From contig DAIOHQ010000049.1 of the NCBI GenBank assembly GCA_036744635.1, forward strand, positions 1 through 23,512: a stretch of 23,512 nt of DNA, given 5' to 3'. Every line of letters begins with the position of its first letter. The stretch's first letter is position 1. Shown here piece by piece: positions 15,059 through 22,740 of this stretch. The notes beneath the pieces are model-generated. The model saw nothing but the letters and a program-made list of their open reading frames with translations. It searched no databases and was not told the DNA's origin. The position numbers were made by a program, and so were the translations under genes. This DNA comes from DAIOHQ01 sp036744635 (GTDB lineage Bacteria > Planctomycetota > Phycisphaerae > Tepidisphaerales > Tepidisphaeraceae).

Positions 15059-18000
15059 ATGGCAAACATCGGTACGTACTGCTGCTTTGTCTGCCCAGCG
15101 CATGATCGCTCGGAGCGTAGCATTGATAAACCGTGCCCAACCTGCGGTGCCGCGTTTAACTTTCCACTCAAACTCGCCCCAAAGAAAATAGGCGACTTTA
15201 GGATTGTAAAGTCGCTCGGTCGTGGCTTCTACGCTGCCACCTATTTGGCCGAACTTGGAAAATTGGACACGCGATATGTCCTTAAAGTAGCATCGAAAGT
15301 CGTTTATTCGTTCTTCAACAAGGACTTCGAGCGGGACTGCCGGGAACATCAAAAGGTCGCCGCTGGGGCTGAGCATGTAGTGCAAATCTCTGACTATTTC
15401 GATTCTCTCGTATCATTTGGCAAAATCAAGCTGGATTGTCACATTGCGGTATTGAATTATATCGATGGCGATCCCCTCGACGACCTTTTGTCGCAGAAAA
15501 TAAGATTGAGCGCGACAGCCGTCGCTCAGATTGGCATCGACCTTTTTCGCATTCTAGATGAATTGCAGAACAAAGTGACGTTTCACAACGACCTACATGG
15601 CGGAAACATCATGGTCCGCCATGAAAGGAATCGCGCTGGCGCAATTGACTCCACAGTTCGTGCGATGGCCGTAGACCTAGGGTCAATTTCCGATGAAAGC
15701 AAGAGCGGTAAGACCGAAAGTGACAAGAGACGGCTTGGCGACATTCACTGGATTGCGCGGCACTTACTGTCGCTTGTTGATCATCTCCTGCGTGATCCTG
15801 ATGCCAGTTCTGATTTGGATTATCGTCTCGCCAGTTCCTTGGAGGAAATTGCTCATCGACTCCATCCCAGTGCTTCCTCAGTGCGTTTGCCGGCGATGGG
15901 CGACCTCGTTGAGCAGATTCGCAGCGCCTGCCTGCATGTGTCGTCACCATGGCGCGATCCGCTCCGGCTCCAGAATTTCAACGATTCCTACAACGCGCAA
16001 ACGCTTGCTCCTTGGTATGTCCCTTTGTTGTTGGTGGACCCAAATGAACAATGGCTGAAGAGAATGAGCACCCCCGGGCCGCAGATCATCACTGGCATGC
16101 GAGGGTGCGGCAAGACCTTGTTTCTGCGCGCGCTGCAGTTTCACGCACGCGCGAGTCAGCGCACTGGAGAGGGAAAGCAAAACGTTTCGCGTCGACTGCA
16201 AGATGACCACTTCGTTGGATTGTACGTTTCGACGAGCCGGCTGCTCGACGCTCTGGGTGACAAGCCGGACTCGCTGCATGAGCCAAATGCAAAGCTCTAT
16301 GCCGCGTTCGCGCTGGAAGCGATCCGAGCAGTCCAGCATCTACAGGACGTCTCTCCGGAGTCTGTTGACCCTACATTCGCTCAGACACTTGCCGGTGCGG
16401 TCGGCGATTTCTTAGCCGGGGTACCCTCCGGCGAAGAGGTGGCGACATCCGCACACCAGCTTGAACACAGTCTAATCCGGGCTTTGGTCTCTCTAAGTCG
16501 CGGAGAGTCGACGTTTTCCCTGAGCGCTAACCCGGCAGTTGCCTTTCCACATCTTGCCGAGGCTATCCGAAAATGCTCGCGGCTCTGGAGCAATGCGTAC
16601 GTGCTGTTTCTGCTAGACGACGTGTCTACCCGCTATCTCCATGAGAAGAGGATCGCAGAGTTGCTTTCCGCGCTGCTGTTCCAGAGCACCTGTTGCGCGT
16701 TCAAAATTACGTCAGAAGCACAGACCCTTGAGCTTGTTCTACGCTCGCCGGGCCAAATCGAGTTGGCGCGGATTGGTCGAGATTACGATGTCTTCGATCT
16801 CGGTGCAGAGGTTTATGCAAGAATTACAACGAGGCGCGGCGGAAGTACGACAGGACAGGTCTATGGGAAGCGATTCGTCGAGCAAATTCTGAAGCAGCGA
16901 AAACAATACTACTACCTCCACCCCCCAGGAGAACCGGGTTACCTGCTCGGCGATGCTACACTCGAATCGATTGCCAAAGCGATCGCATCCGTAACAAAGA
17001 CTGACAAAAAAAAAAACGCAATATACCACGGCATGACGGCTCTAACGCATGTGTGCGTTGGCGACATTGGCGACGTTATCAGCCTATACGAGCTCATCCT
17101 ACAGAAGGCGCAGGGCCAACGGCTGCCAATCGCGTCTGGAATCCAATCCGAGAGCTACCAAGAGTTTTGCAGCCGTAGACTGTACGACCTTAATCGGCGC
17201 AAGGGTGAACTCAAGGACGTCGCGCTATCGTTCGCTGAGGCGTCTCATGAACTTCTAGTCAAGTCCGACCGAGACTTGAAGGCTGGCCGAACCAGGCGAG
17301 TCAGGTTGCGGCAGTATTTGTGCGTCTACGTTCGGATTACGGTGGGGGATGTGCAATGGCAGTATGAGAAGCTCCGCGACCTGATCGACTCGGGCTTGTT
17401 CGTATTTTCTGGAGGAAGTAGCACTCCCCGCACCAAAACGAAGGATTCAAATCCGACTCAGCAATTCAAATTGACGTATCGAAAAATCTATGGGCTCTCC
17501 AATTGCATCGGCTTGGCCGAGGGCGACCGATTTGAATTGTCGGGTGATCAATTAGAATCGTGGCTGCGTGATCCGAGCAAAGGTAAGGACGTTTTGCTGC
17601 GGAACCTTGGAGATGATGCTGCGGATGAGGAAGACTCCCAAGAGCCGGATGCTACGATGCAATCGGAAGAAGTGCCCATGCCGCCCGCAGAGGTCGGAAT
17701 CCGTGCCCCCGTTCAGCCGGAGCTATTTGACTCTTTGCCCGATAAACCATCGTTTATCGCACAGAGGGCGGCCTTGGACGAAAATACCGAGGAGTGGCTC
17801 AGCGAATATATACCACGGGCAGAACCATTCTCGCTGAAAGACTTAGCTCAGATTGAATTCGATACGGCCATCGTCGGCTTAGGTTTTGAAGCACGCGCAG
17901 CAGCAAGTGCGCGGCGGCTTGGAAAGGTGCTACGTGCCAAGCGCGCGTTATTCATCAGATACGCAGAAGAGGGTAGAGCGAAGGACATCGAGCAGGCCAT

Positions 18001-18778
18001 TGGCAAGATAGCCCATCGTCAGGATGAGCTTTATTACGCAGACGCGCAGACGGGTGAACTTCCGATTAAGGCCGGGAAAGTCCTCGTAGACGTGTCGGGC
18101 CTGGCCAAACCGGTGCTGTTTCACGCGGTGCGTGAGTCGCTCAGACTTAACGGAGCGGTGTGGATTTGCCATACGATGGCGGCATCGTACTACCCCCTGG
18201 ATTCGGATATTGCGCAGGTTTTGCATGCCGAAAAAAGCCGTGATCATTACACACTGCTAACTTCGTTGCGCAGAATACTAACCGGGGAGGAGGGCCCGTA
18301 CGAGATACGGAGTTTCCATTCCTCCGAAGTTGATGCATCGCGCAGAAGAATCTTGTTCGCGTTTGCCTCGGCGAAACACGAGCGACTATTGAGTTTGCTG
18401 GACCGTCGTGATTACGATCAGATTGAGATCGTTACTCCAAGTGGTGATTCGCCTCGAATTCAGGTGGCAAAGATCGGAGCAGATGTTGCTGCAAAGAATT
18501 TTGGAAACAGTGAGATCAGCTCGTTGCATTCCAATGATCTGTCCGGCATCCTCAATTTACTGATGCGAAAGTATCAACATTGGTATGTCCAACGGGGATT
18601 TAATTTTGATCTTGCTTTGACCGGTTCAAAATTACAGGGAGTCGCCTGTGCGGCGGTCAGTGCCGCAGTAAAAATATCTGATTGTTTATATGTAAGTCCG
18701 AAAACGTTTGATAAAGATCGATTTACTAAGGGAATAGGGCGGACGGCATTGTATAAGGTTAGTCTCGCAGGTGCCTAG
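15059..18778 (+). CDS. Zinc ribbon, protein kinase, AAA/STAND-like ATPase and unassigned C-terminal domain protein
   Basis: The product has 1239 residues. The start follows a GAGGTGA site. (1) Zinc ribbon: C9-x2-C12 and C26-x2-C29. (2) Protein kinase-like domain, about 44-298: Gly-rich loop LGRGFYAAT (53-61), K76 in VLKVA, E96, catalytic loop HNDLHGGN with H176, D178 and N183, and DLG (206-208) in place of DFG. (3) P-loop ATPase, about 310-850: Walker A GMRGCGKT (346-353), Walker B VLFLLDD (514-521), and a winged-helix-like region about 755-840. This resembles the ORC/CDC6-like ATPases of defence loci. (4) A linker rich in D, E and P (about 850-900). (5) An alpha/beta domain, about 930-1239 (IVGLGFEARAAA, KVLVDVSGLAKP, LTGEEGPYEIRSF), that I cannot name. 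The cytosine methyltransferase precedes it and vsr follows. A defence role with sensing, ATP-driven switching and a C-terminal effector is inference. Domains 1-3 are seen directly. An A11 run lies after codon 649. Confidence 0.85.
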   Translation: MANIGTYCCFVCPAHDRSERSIDKPCPTCGAAFNFPLKLAPKKIGDFRIVKSLGRGFYAATYLAELGKLDTRYVLKVASKVVYSFFNKDFERDCREHQKVAAGAEHVVQISDYFDSLVSFGKIKLDCHIAVLNYIDGDPLDDLLSQKIRLSATAVAQIGIDLFRILDELQNKVTFHNDLHGGNIMVRHERNRAGAIDSTVRAMAVDLGSISDESKSGKTESDKRRLGDIHWIARHLLSLVDHLLRDPDASSDLDYRLASSLEEIAHRLHPSASSVRLPAMGDLVEQIRSACLHVSSPWRDPLRLQNFNDSYNAQTLAPWYVPLLLVDPNEQWLKRMSTPGPQIITGMRGCGKTLFLRALQFHARASQRTGEGKQNVSRRLQDDHFVGLYVSTSRLLDALGDKPDSLHEPNAKLYAAFALEAIRAVQHLQDVSPESVDPTFAQTLAGAVGDFLAGVPSGEEVATSAHQLEHSLIRALVSLSRGESTFSLSANPAVAFPHLAEAIRKCSRLWSNAYVLFLLDDVSTRYLHEKRIAELLSALLFQSTCCAFKITSEAQTLELVLRSPGQIELARIGRDYDVFDLGAEVYARITTRRGGSTTGQVYGKRFVEQILKQRKQYYYLHPPGEPGYLLGDATLESIAKAIASVTKTDKKKNAIYHGMTALTHVCVGDIGDVISLYELILQKAQGQRLPIASGIQSESYQEFCSRRLYDLNRRKGELKDVALSFAEASHELLVKSDRDLKAGRTRRVRLRQYLCVYVRITVGDVQWQYEKLRDLIDSGLFVFSGGSSTPRTKTKDSNPTQQFKLTYRKIYGLSNCIGLAEGDRFELSGDQLESWLRDPSKGKDVLLRNLGDDAADEEDSQEPDATMQSEEVPMPPAEVGIRAPVQPELFDSLPDKPSFIAQRAALDENTEEWLSEYIPRAEPFSLKDLAQIEFDTAIVGLGFEARAAASARRLGKVLRAKRALFIRYAEEGRAKDIEQAIGKIAHRQDELYYADAQTGELPIKAGKVLVDVSGLAKPVLFHAVRESLRLNGAVWICHTMAASYYPLDSDIAQVLHAEKSRDHYTLLTSLRRILTGEEGPYEIRSFHSSEVDASRRRILFAFASAKHERLLSLLDRRDYDQIEIVTPSGDSPRIQVAKIGADVAAKNFGNSEISSLHSNDLSGILNLLMRKYQHWYVQRGFNFDLALTGSKLQGVACAAVSAAVKISDCLYVSPKTFDKDRFTKGIGRTALYKVSLAGA
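17006..17016 (+). other. Run of eleven A bases inside the large gene (possible slippage site)
   Basis: The run encodes K650-K651-K652 and part of N653. One extra A gives a stop at 17176-17178 (about 706 residues). One fewer gives a stop at 17034-17036 (about 658 residues). Either product keeps the zinc ribbon, kinase and Walker motifs but loses the C-terminal domain. The run lies in otherwise balanced sequence, so it is not explained by base composition. Confidence 0.6.
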
Positions 18779-18818
18779 CATAGAGTGGATGAGATTAGTG
18801 CGGTATGATTCGTCATCC

Positions 18819-19262
18819 ATGAGAAAAGCACAGACATCATGCCGATCCGATTCGCTGAGCGACGTTCAGCGCAGCGCCCTGATGGCGCTCATCCGGAGCA
18901 AAAATACATTGCCGGAGCGATTGGTCGCGGCGCTCCTCTGCTCCATGCGATACCGCTTCGCCTCGCATGACGCGACATTGCCCGGCACCCCCGATTTCGT
19001 GCTTACCCGACACAAACTAGCGATTTTTGTTCACGGGTGCTTCTGGCACGCCCATTCCTGCAGGAGAGGTCGGAGTATGCCGGTGACACGGCGAGACTTT
19101 TGGGAGGGCAAGAAGAAAGCCAACGTTGTCCGCGATCGCCGCGCCAAGGCATCGCTCCGTCGGCTTGGTTTTCGTGTACTCACAATTTGGGAGTGCCAGC
19201 TTCGCGATGAGAATTCGATCAGAGCCAGTATTCGTGCCGGCATAGCGACCTCGCGAAGGTAG
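18819..19262 (+). CDS. vsr: Very short patch repair (Vsr) endonuclease
   Basis: The 147-residue protein matches the Vsr fold: MALIRSKNTLPE (about residues 24-35), then LPGTPDFVL with the catalytic Asp, then HGCFWHAHSC containing the Cys and His zinc ligands and active-site histidines, then RRDFWEGKKKANVVRDRR, and VLTIWEC with the last zinc Cys. Vsr nicks beside T in T:G mismatches made when 5-methylcytosine deaminates, so it offsets the mutagenic cost of the methyltransferase two genes upstream. The ATG at 18819 gives normal family length. A GTG at 18771 would overlap the preceding gene and add 16 residues. A TATGAT at 18804-18809 lies just upstream. Some Vsr-like proteins act as restriction nucleases, and that alternative is open here. 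Confidence 0.94.
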   Translation: MRKAQTSCRSDSLSDVQRSALMALIRSKNTLPERLVAALLCSMRYRFASHDATLPGTPDFVLTRHKLAIFVHGCFWHAHSCRRGRSMPVTRRDFWEGKKKANVVRDRRAKASLRRLGFRVLTIWECQLRDENSIRASIRAGIATSRR

Positions 19263-19281
19263 TTGAAATCACCGTGGACGA

Positions 19282-19297
19282 GGTGGGTTCGCCCATC
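19282..19297. terminator. Possible hairpin between convergent genes
   Basis: GGTGGG and CCCATC form a 6-bp stem (one G-U pair) closed by a TTCG loop, in the 54-bp gap between vsr (+) and the esterase gene (-). There is no U-run on either side. The position suggests a terminator, but the support is weak. Confidence 0.3.
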
Positions 19298-19316
19298 TGC
19301 ATCTCCACTTGAACAG

Positions 19317-21131
19317 CTAATCGGTAGACTCCGTCGCAGGCGTCGCGGGGATGGTTGTGGGGGCGGTGAACCACTGGGCGGCTAGGGGGTAGGCGGGGCT
19401 GTGGGCCATGCCTTGCACCAACTCGGAGTGGAAGTGGGCGGGGTGAAACGCCTGGAACCAGGCGATGTTGTCGGGGAAGGCTTTGATGACCTGCGGGGCG
19501 TCGCTGGCGCCGACCAGGACGCAGGCGCGGCCTTGGCGGGCGAAGGTTTCGATGCTGGCTTTGGCGGCGGGATCGGATTCGGCGAGGTCGATCAGGTAGC
19601 GCGAGAAGAGCGTGCTGCGCAGGCAGAGGTGGGTGAACACATCGGGGTGCAAGAGCGCCATGAAGCCGGCGGGCGGGCCGCCGCGGGAAAAGCCGCTGGC
19701 CATCACCCGCGTGGCGTCGATGGGATATTTCGCCTTGAGCTGCTGCACCGCCGACAGCGCCGCCTGTTCCTCGACACGGAGGCGCTCCAGGTCGCCGCCA
19801 CTCCACATGCCCGCGGTGGGGCAGGCGAGGATGAACTGATACTTGTCGGCCAGCGCCTTCCATCCGCCTAGCTCGAGCCGCCCATTGCCGCCGTGGCCGT
19901 GGCAACTGACGATCAGCGGCAGCGGCGTCTTGTGGTCCCAGCCGGCGGGCAGGTAGCACCAGAACAACTGGTCGCGGTTTTCATCGGAGATGCGGATCAC
20001 CGAGGCGGCGGTGTCGGGGGGGAGGGGATCGGAATCATCGCCCTCATCGGCCAGGTTGCTGTACAAGGTGGCGGCCGCCTTGTAGGCCGGGCCGATGCCC
20101 TGGTCGTGGCGGAATACATCCGTGGCGGCGCCGATCTTGGCGCGGACCAGCGCCTTCGATGACAGGCGCTTGCGGCAGGCAACCCGGAGCTGGGCAACGG
20201 CGTTCATGCGGGCGGCTTCGTCGCCGCCGGCCAGGTCATGGATCAGGCGGTCGATCTCGGCGATGTCGGCGGCATCCAGCGGCTTGAGCCACTGGCGATC
20301 CTCTTCGGTCGCGGCCGGCGTCGGGGGGGCCACATGCACCGAGTTGACCAGAGGGTCACTGGCGAAGCATTCCAGCAGCACATAGCCCATGCGGGCGGCG
20401 GTGTGATAGGAATTGGTGCCGGTGGGGGACCATGAGAGGTATTCGGCGGCGCGTTGGCCGGGGGCAGCGCGGTAGGCATTCATCCGCCAGAGGGTGCCGC
20501 CGCCTTTGGGCTGCTCGGGGATGTGGAGATCAGCGAAGGGGATGCGCGCCTCCAATGTCCAACCCTGGCCCTCGGGGGACGTGGCGACGGCGGTCTGGAT
20601 CGCGGGCTGCCATTTTTCATCGAGTAGTTTCAGGAAATTGTATTCGGTGTAGATGTGAAAGCGGCCGGGGCGAACTTTGCCGGCGCGGTCGAAGATCAGG
20701 TAGTGGTAGGGGCGGGCGCGCACGTCGGCCGCGGGTTCGAGCCTGAGCTCGACGGTTTCCGAAGCGGCGGCGGGGGCGGTGGTGGCGGAGGAGGGAGCCG
20801 TGGTGGGCGCGGGGGCGCGTTCACCGTCGCAGCGGAAGCCGAGGTAGAGGGCATCGTCGGTGCAGAAGAGCAGGACTTGTGTTTTGTGTGCGGCGGGCTG
20901 GCCATCGAGCAGGGTGTTGAGAGGGAGCGTGATCGCTGCCCGCCAGGCGGGGTCGGTGAGATCGCCCGTGAGCCTGGCCGGCGGCTGGGCCTTGGGGATG
21001 AACGCGAAGGGGAGGCGGCCGATCGTCTCCGGCCAGGCGGGCTGGGTGGCGGCGGCGGCGCGGGCGCCGGTCGGCGCGATGGCCGCGAGCAGCGCGAGGG
21101 CGGCGAGAAGTGCCGGGGTGATCAGGCGCAT
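19317..21131 (-). CDS. Secreted CBM9-like / alpha-beta hydrolase (esterase) fusion
   Basis: The product has 604 residues from the ATG at 21131. A Sec signal peptide covers residues 1-26, with AxA-type cleavage near GARA-AAA. Residues about 40-255 look like a carbohydrate-binding CBM9/DOMON-type beta-sandwich (LTGDLTDPAWRAA, LYLGFRCDG, WTLEARIPFADL, WRMNAYR). Residues about 385-590 form an alpha/beta hydrolase: oxyanion segment HGHGG (411-415), nucleophile S482 in GFSRG, and likely acid D544 and His H577. This combination suggests a periplasmic or outer esterase acting on polysaccharide-linked esters. A helical linker of about 130 residues joins the domains. The frame continues open far upstream, but that stretch crosses repeats and a MITE and lacks protein character, so the signal peptide sets the start. 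The gene converges on vsr. Confidence 0.88.
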   Translation of the reverse strand: MRLITPALLAALALLAAIAPTGARAAAATQPAWPETIGRLPFAFIPKAQPPARLTGDLTDPAWRAAITLPLNTLLDGQPAAHKTQVLLFCTDDALYLGFRCDGERAPAPTTAPSSATTAPAAASETVELRLEPAADVRARPYHYLIFDRAGKVRPGRFHIYTEYNFLKLLDEKWQPAIQTAVATSPEGQGWTLEARIPFADLHIPEQPKGGGTLWRMNAYRAAPGQRAAEYLSWSPTGTNSYHTAARMGYVLLECFASDPLVNSVHVAPPTPAATEEDRQWLKPLDAADIAEIDRLIHDLAGGDEAARMNAVAQLRVACRKRLSSKALVRAKIGAATDVFRHDQGIGPAYKAAATLYSNLADEGDDSDPLPPDTAASVIRISDENRDQLFWCYLPAGWDHKTPLPLIVSCHGHGGNGRLELGGWKALADKYQFILACPTAGMWSGGDLERLRVEEQAALSAVQQLKAKYPIDATRVMASGFSRGGPPAGFMALLHPDVFTHLCLRSTLFSRYLIDLAESDPAAKASIETFARQGRACVLVGASDAPQVIKAFPDNIAWFQAFHPAHFHSELVQGMAHSPAYPLAAQWFTAPTTIPATPATESTD

Positions 21132-21263
21132 GGATGTCCTTGGTAGAGCCGTCCCGGGTGCCAATTTGCCGATTCTAATGAGGCGGGGGGTGGGAAGATA
21201 CATTGTGGGACATTGCCTCATTTCCCGGGCTGTAGCGATGGAATGTGGCGATTGTGGCAGGAC

Positions 21264-21314
21264 CCCCACCCCAACCCTCCCCCGGAGTACCAGGAGAGGG
21301 GGTAAAAGGTGGGG
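21264..21314. repeat. C-rich/G-rich intergenic hairpin repeat
   Basis: CCCCACC (21264-21270) pairs with GGTGGGG (21308-21314). An inner ACCCTCCCCC block faces GGAGAGGGGGT. The centre reads GGAGTACCAGGAG. This wording is familiar from intergenic repeats in GC-rich bacterial genomes. It could also serve as a terminator stem, although no U-run follows. Confidence 0.6.
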
Positions 21315-21388
21315 TCGCCAACCGACAAGAGTTACACCCCTTTTCCCGCCATTGCCAAGGCTGTCAGTGCGGCCGGCGGGGCGGGGAT

Positions 21389-21451
21389 GAAACGTGAAAC
21401 GTGAAACATGAAGATTGTGGCCGGTCCTGGTGTTTTCACGTTTCACGTTTC
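21389..21451. repeat. GAAACGT tandem repeat with perfect 18-bp inverted copy
   Basis: GAAACGTGAAACGTGAAA (21389-21406) faces its exact inverted copy (21434-21451) across a 27-base loop. Each arm is built from the 7-base unit GTGAAAC. The structure would form a long, perfect hairpin, some 50 bp before the GTG start of the next gene. Confidence 0.8.
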
Positions 21452-21501
21452 TGCATGGATCGGATGGGGGATGGGGGCGGGGATTGGCCGATAAGGGGAG
21501 T

Positions 21502-22200
21502 GTGAAGGCAATCAAATTTTTCATGGCGGCGGTGGTGTTGATATTGGCAGTCTCAGCGCGGAGAACTGCGGCGCAGACGACGCAGCCGGCGGGGGGGGCG
21601 GAGGGGACAAACAACGTTTCGCAATGGCCCGTGGCGGTGAAGGCGCTGGCGGAGGCGCTGGTGCGCGGGGACAAGCTGGGGTTGAACGATCTGCTGGCCG
21701 ACCAAAAGGGGGGGGCGGTGATCGCGGAATTCAGCGGGGAGTCGGCGACGGTGGAGGTGCTGCTGAATCGCACGGCCAAGGCGACGGTGCTGGGGGCGCA
21801 CGGATATCTGCAGCCGCCGTTGGCGATGGCGGCGGATCTGGCGGCGGATTTTAAGAATACCGCGGGCGTCCCCGAGGAGTTCAAGCGGCGGATGATCCCG
21901 GGTGATGATGCGGAGATGAACCGGGCGAACGCGACGGCCGTGCAGTGGCTGGCGAAGGTCCTGGACCCGGCCGCCAACCAGGCGGTGGCGGTGATCGTGC
22001 TGTGGCCCCCCCTAAGCTCCCCTAGCCCCGCGAACCCCGCTGCCCCCACGCTGACCGGCAAAGAGTTGGGCGGCGGGCAGGGCGGGCAGGCGATTTTCGT
22101 GCTGGTGAAGGGGGAGGAAGTGGCGCCGAACAGGTTTCGCGTGCGGCAGGTGGTGTTCGGGTATCCGGCCGGGGGGAAGAGCGAATCGGCGAAACGGTGA
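21502..22200 (+). CDS. Hypothetical secreted protein
   Basis: The 232-residue product starts at a GTG with AGGGGAG directly upstream. An ATG seven codons later is the alternative. The beginning (VKAIKFF, then MAAVVLILAVS) is a signal peptide with probable cleavage near TAAQ, followed by a TTQPAGG linker like that of the neighbouring secreted esterase. Residues about 40-150 form a helical domain (VAVKALAEALVRGDKLGLNDLL; AMAADLAADF), and there is a proline-rich loop near 165-180 and a final beta-strand pair (AIFVLVKGEEV; RVRQVVFGYP). No family is recognised. Its last codons and stop (SESAKR, then TGA) are shared with a short tandem repeat, so its end may have been modified. It is divergent from the esterase gene. 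Confidence 0.75.
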   Translation: MKAIKFFMAAVVLILAVSARRTAAQTTQPAGGAEGTNNVSQWPVAVKALAEALVRGDKLGLNDLLADQKGGAVIAEFSGESATVEVLLNRTAKATVLGAHGYLQPPLAMAADLAADFKNTAGVPEEFKRRMIPGDDAEMNRANATAVQWLAKVLDPAANQAVAVIVLWPPLSSPSPANPAAPTLTGKELGGGQGGQAIFVLVKGEEVAPNRFRVRQVVFGYPAGGKSESAKR

Positions 22201-22599
22201 ATCGGCGAAACGGCGAGGGAGCGGCGGATGACAAGGTGACAAGGAGAGGGGGTGACCGGGTGAGGGGACGAATCGACGCGGGGACGCGGCGAGGGCGGGA
22301 AGTGATTTTGAAATGTGGGACATTCTGGGACATTTTGGGACATTGGGTGGTCATTAGTTCTTTGTTCATTGGTAGTTGCGAACGGCTGGTAAGATAGGTA
22401 ATTTGTTGGGGAGTGGGACATTTGGGGAAGTGCAGAGTAGTGGGTGCAGAGTGGGGATTGGGGCGATGCTGAATGCTGATTGATGAACGCGGAATGGAAG
22501 ACGCGGAAAGCGCGTGACGGTCGTGGCATTGGAAACCCCCTTTGGTTTGAATGGCCGAGGATGGATGATTCTGGTGGTATGTTAGGTATTTGTTTGAGG
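22201..22599. other. Noncoding region with short tandem repeats
   Basis: The region begins with a GAATCGGCGAAACGG duplication that spans the preceding stop codon, continues with GGTGACAAGG-like purine-rich repeats, and then holds three GGGACATT units about 11 bp apart (22317-22345), with another near 22417. A further segment around 22440-22560 is lower in GC. No frame here looks protein-coding on either strand, although the minus strand lacks stops for long stretches. Confidence 0.65.
22317..22345. repeat. GGGACATT tandem repeat, three units
   Basis: GGGACATT occurs three times with about 11-bp period (one helical turn), and again singly near 21207 and 22417. It may be simple repeat debris. 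The helical spacing is the only hint of a protein-binding role. Confidence 0.5.
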
Positions 22600-22607
22600 A
22601 ATGTCAA

Positions 22608-22740
22608 GTAACCGTTCAGTGGTCGTCGAACCAAGCTGGTTGGGACATGGATGCGGCAGTTGTGGGCGCTTCGATGGAGCCGGCTGAACTGCAGTGCGGC
22701 CCAGCCAGCCAGTTCGCCCAAATACCCACTGAACGGTTAC
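22608..22740. mobile_element. 133-bp MITE with 15-bp terminal inverted repeats and 8-bp target duplication
   Basis: The termini are perfect inverted repeats: GTAACCGTTCAGTGG at 22608-22622 and its inverse at 22726-22740. Immediately outside, AATGTCAA occurs on both sides (22600-22607 and 22741-22748), a perfect 8-bp direct repeat as left by transposition. A second block of imperfect inverted similarity (CGAACCAAGCTGG against CGAACTGGCTGG) lies inside the ends. The element has no coding capacity, so it is a miniature inverted-repeat element moved in trans. Ends beginning GTAA and 8-bp duplications are features of the IS66 family, which makes an IS66-type transposase the likely mobiliser (inference). 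The intact duplication points to a fairly recent insertion. Confidence 0.88.

Larger units (their letters stand above)
21132..21501. other. Intergenic region between divergent genes, filled with repeats
   Basis: These 370 bp separate the esterase gene (-) from the secreted protein gene (+). They contain a GGGACATT motif (about 21207-21214), a C-rich/G-rich hairpin (21264-21314) and a GAAACGT inverted repeat (21389-21451). No coding frame here is convincing. Promoters for both flanking genes must lie here, but I see no clear match to a -35/-10 pair. Confidence 0.6.

Noticed and set aside
13977..19262. A classical type II restriction-modification system
   Set aside because: A methyltransferase and Vsr are present, but no restriction endonuclease motif is visible in the third protein. 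Vsr alone is a repair enzyme, although a restriction role cannot be excluded.
21132..22721. Upstream extension of the esterase frame to a protein of over 1100 residues
   Set aside because: The extra 530 residues cross intergenic repeats, the antisense of the secreted-protein gene and part of the MITE. They are rich in P, S, R and T and have no domain. A clear signal peptide starts at 21131.
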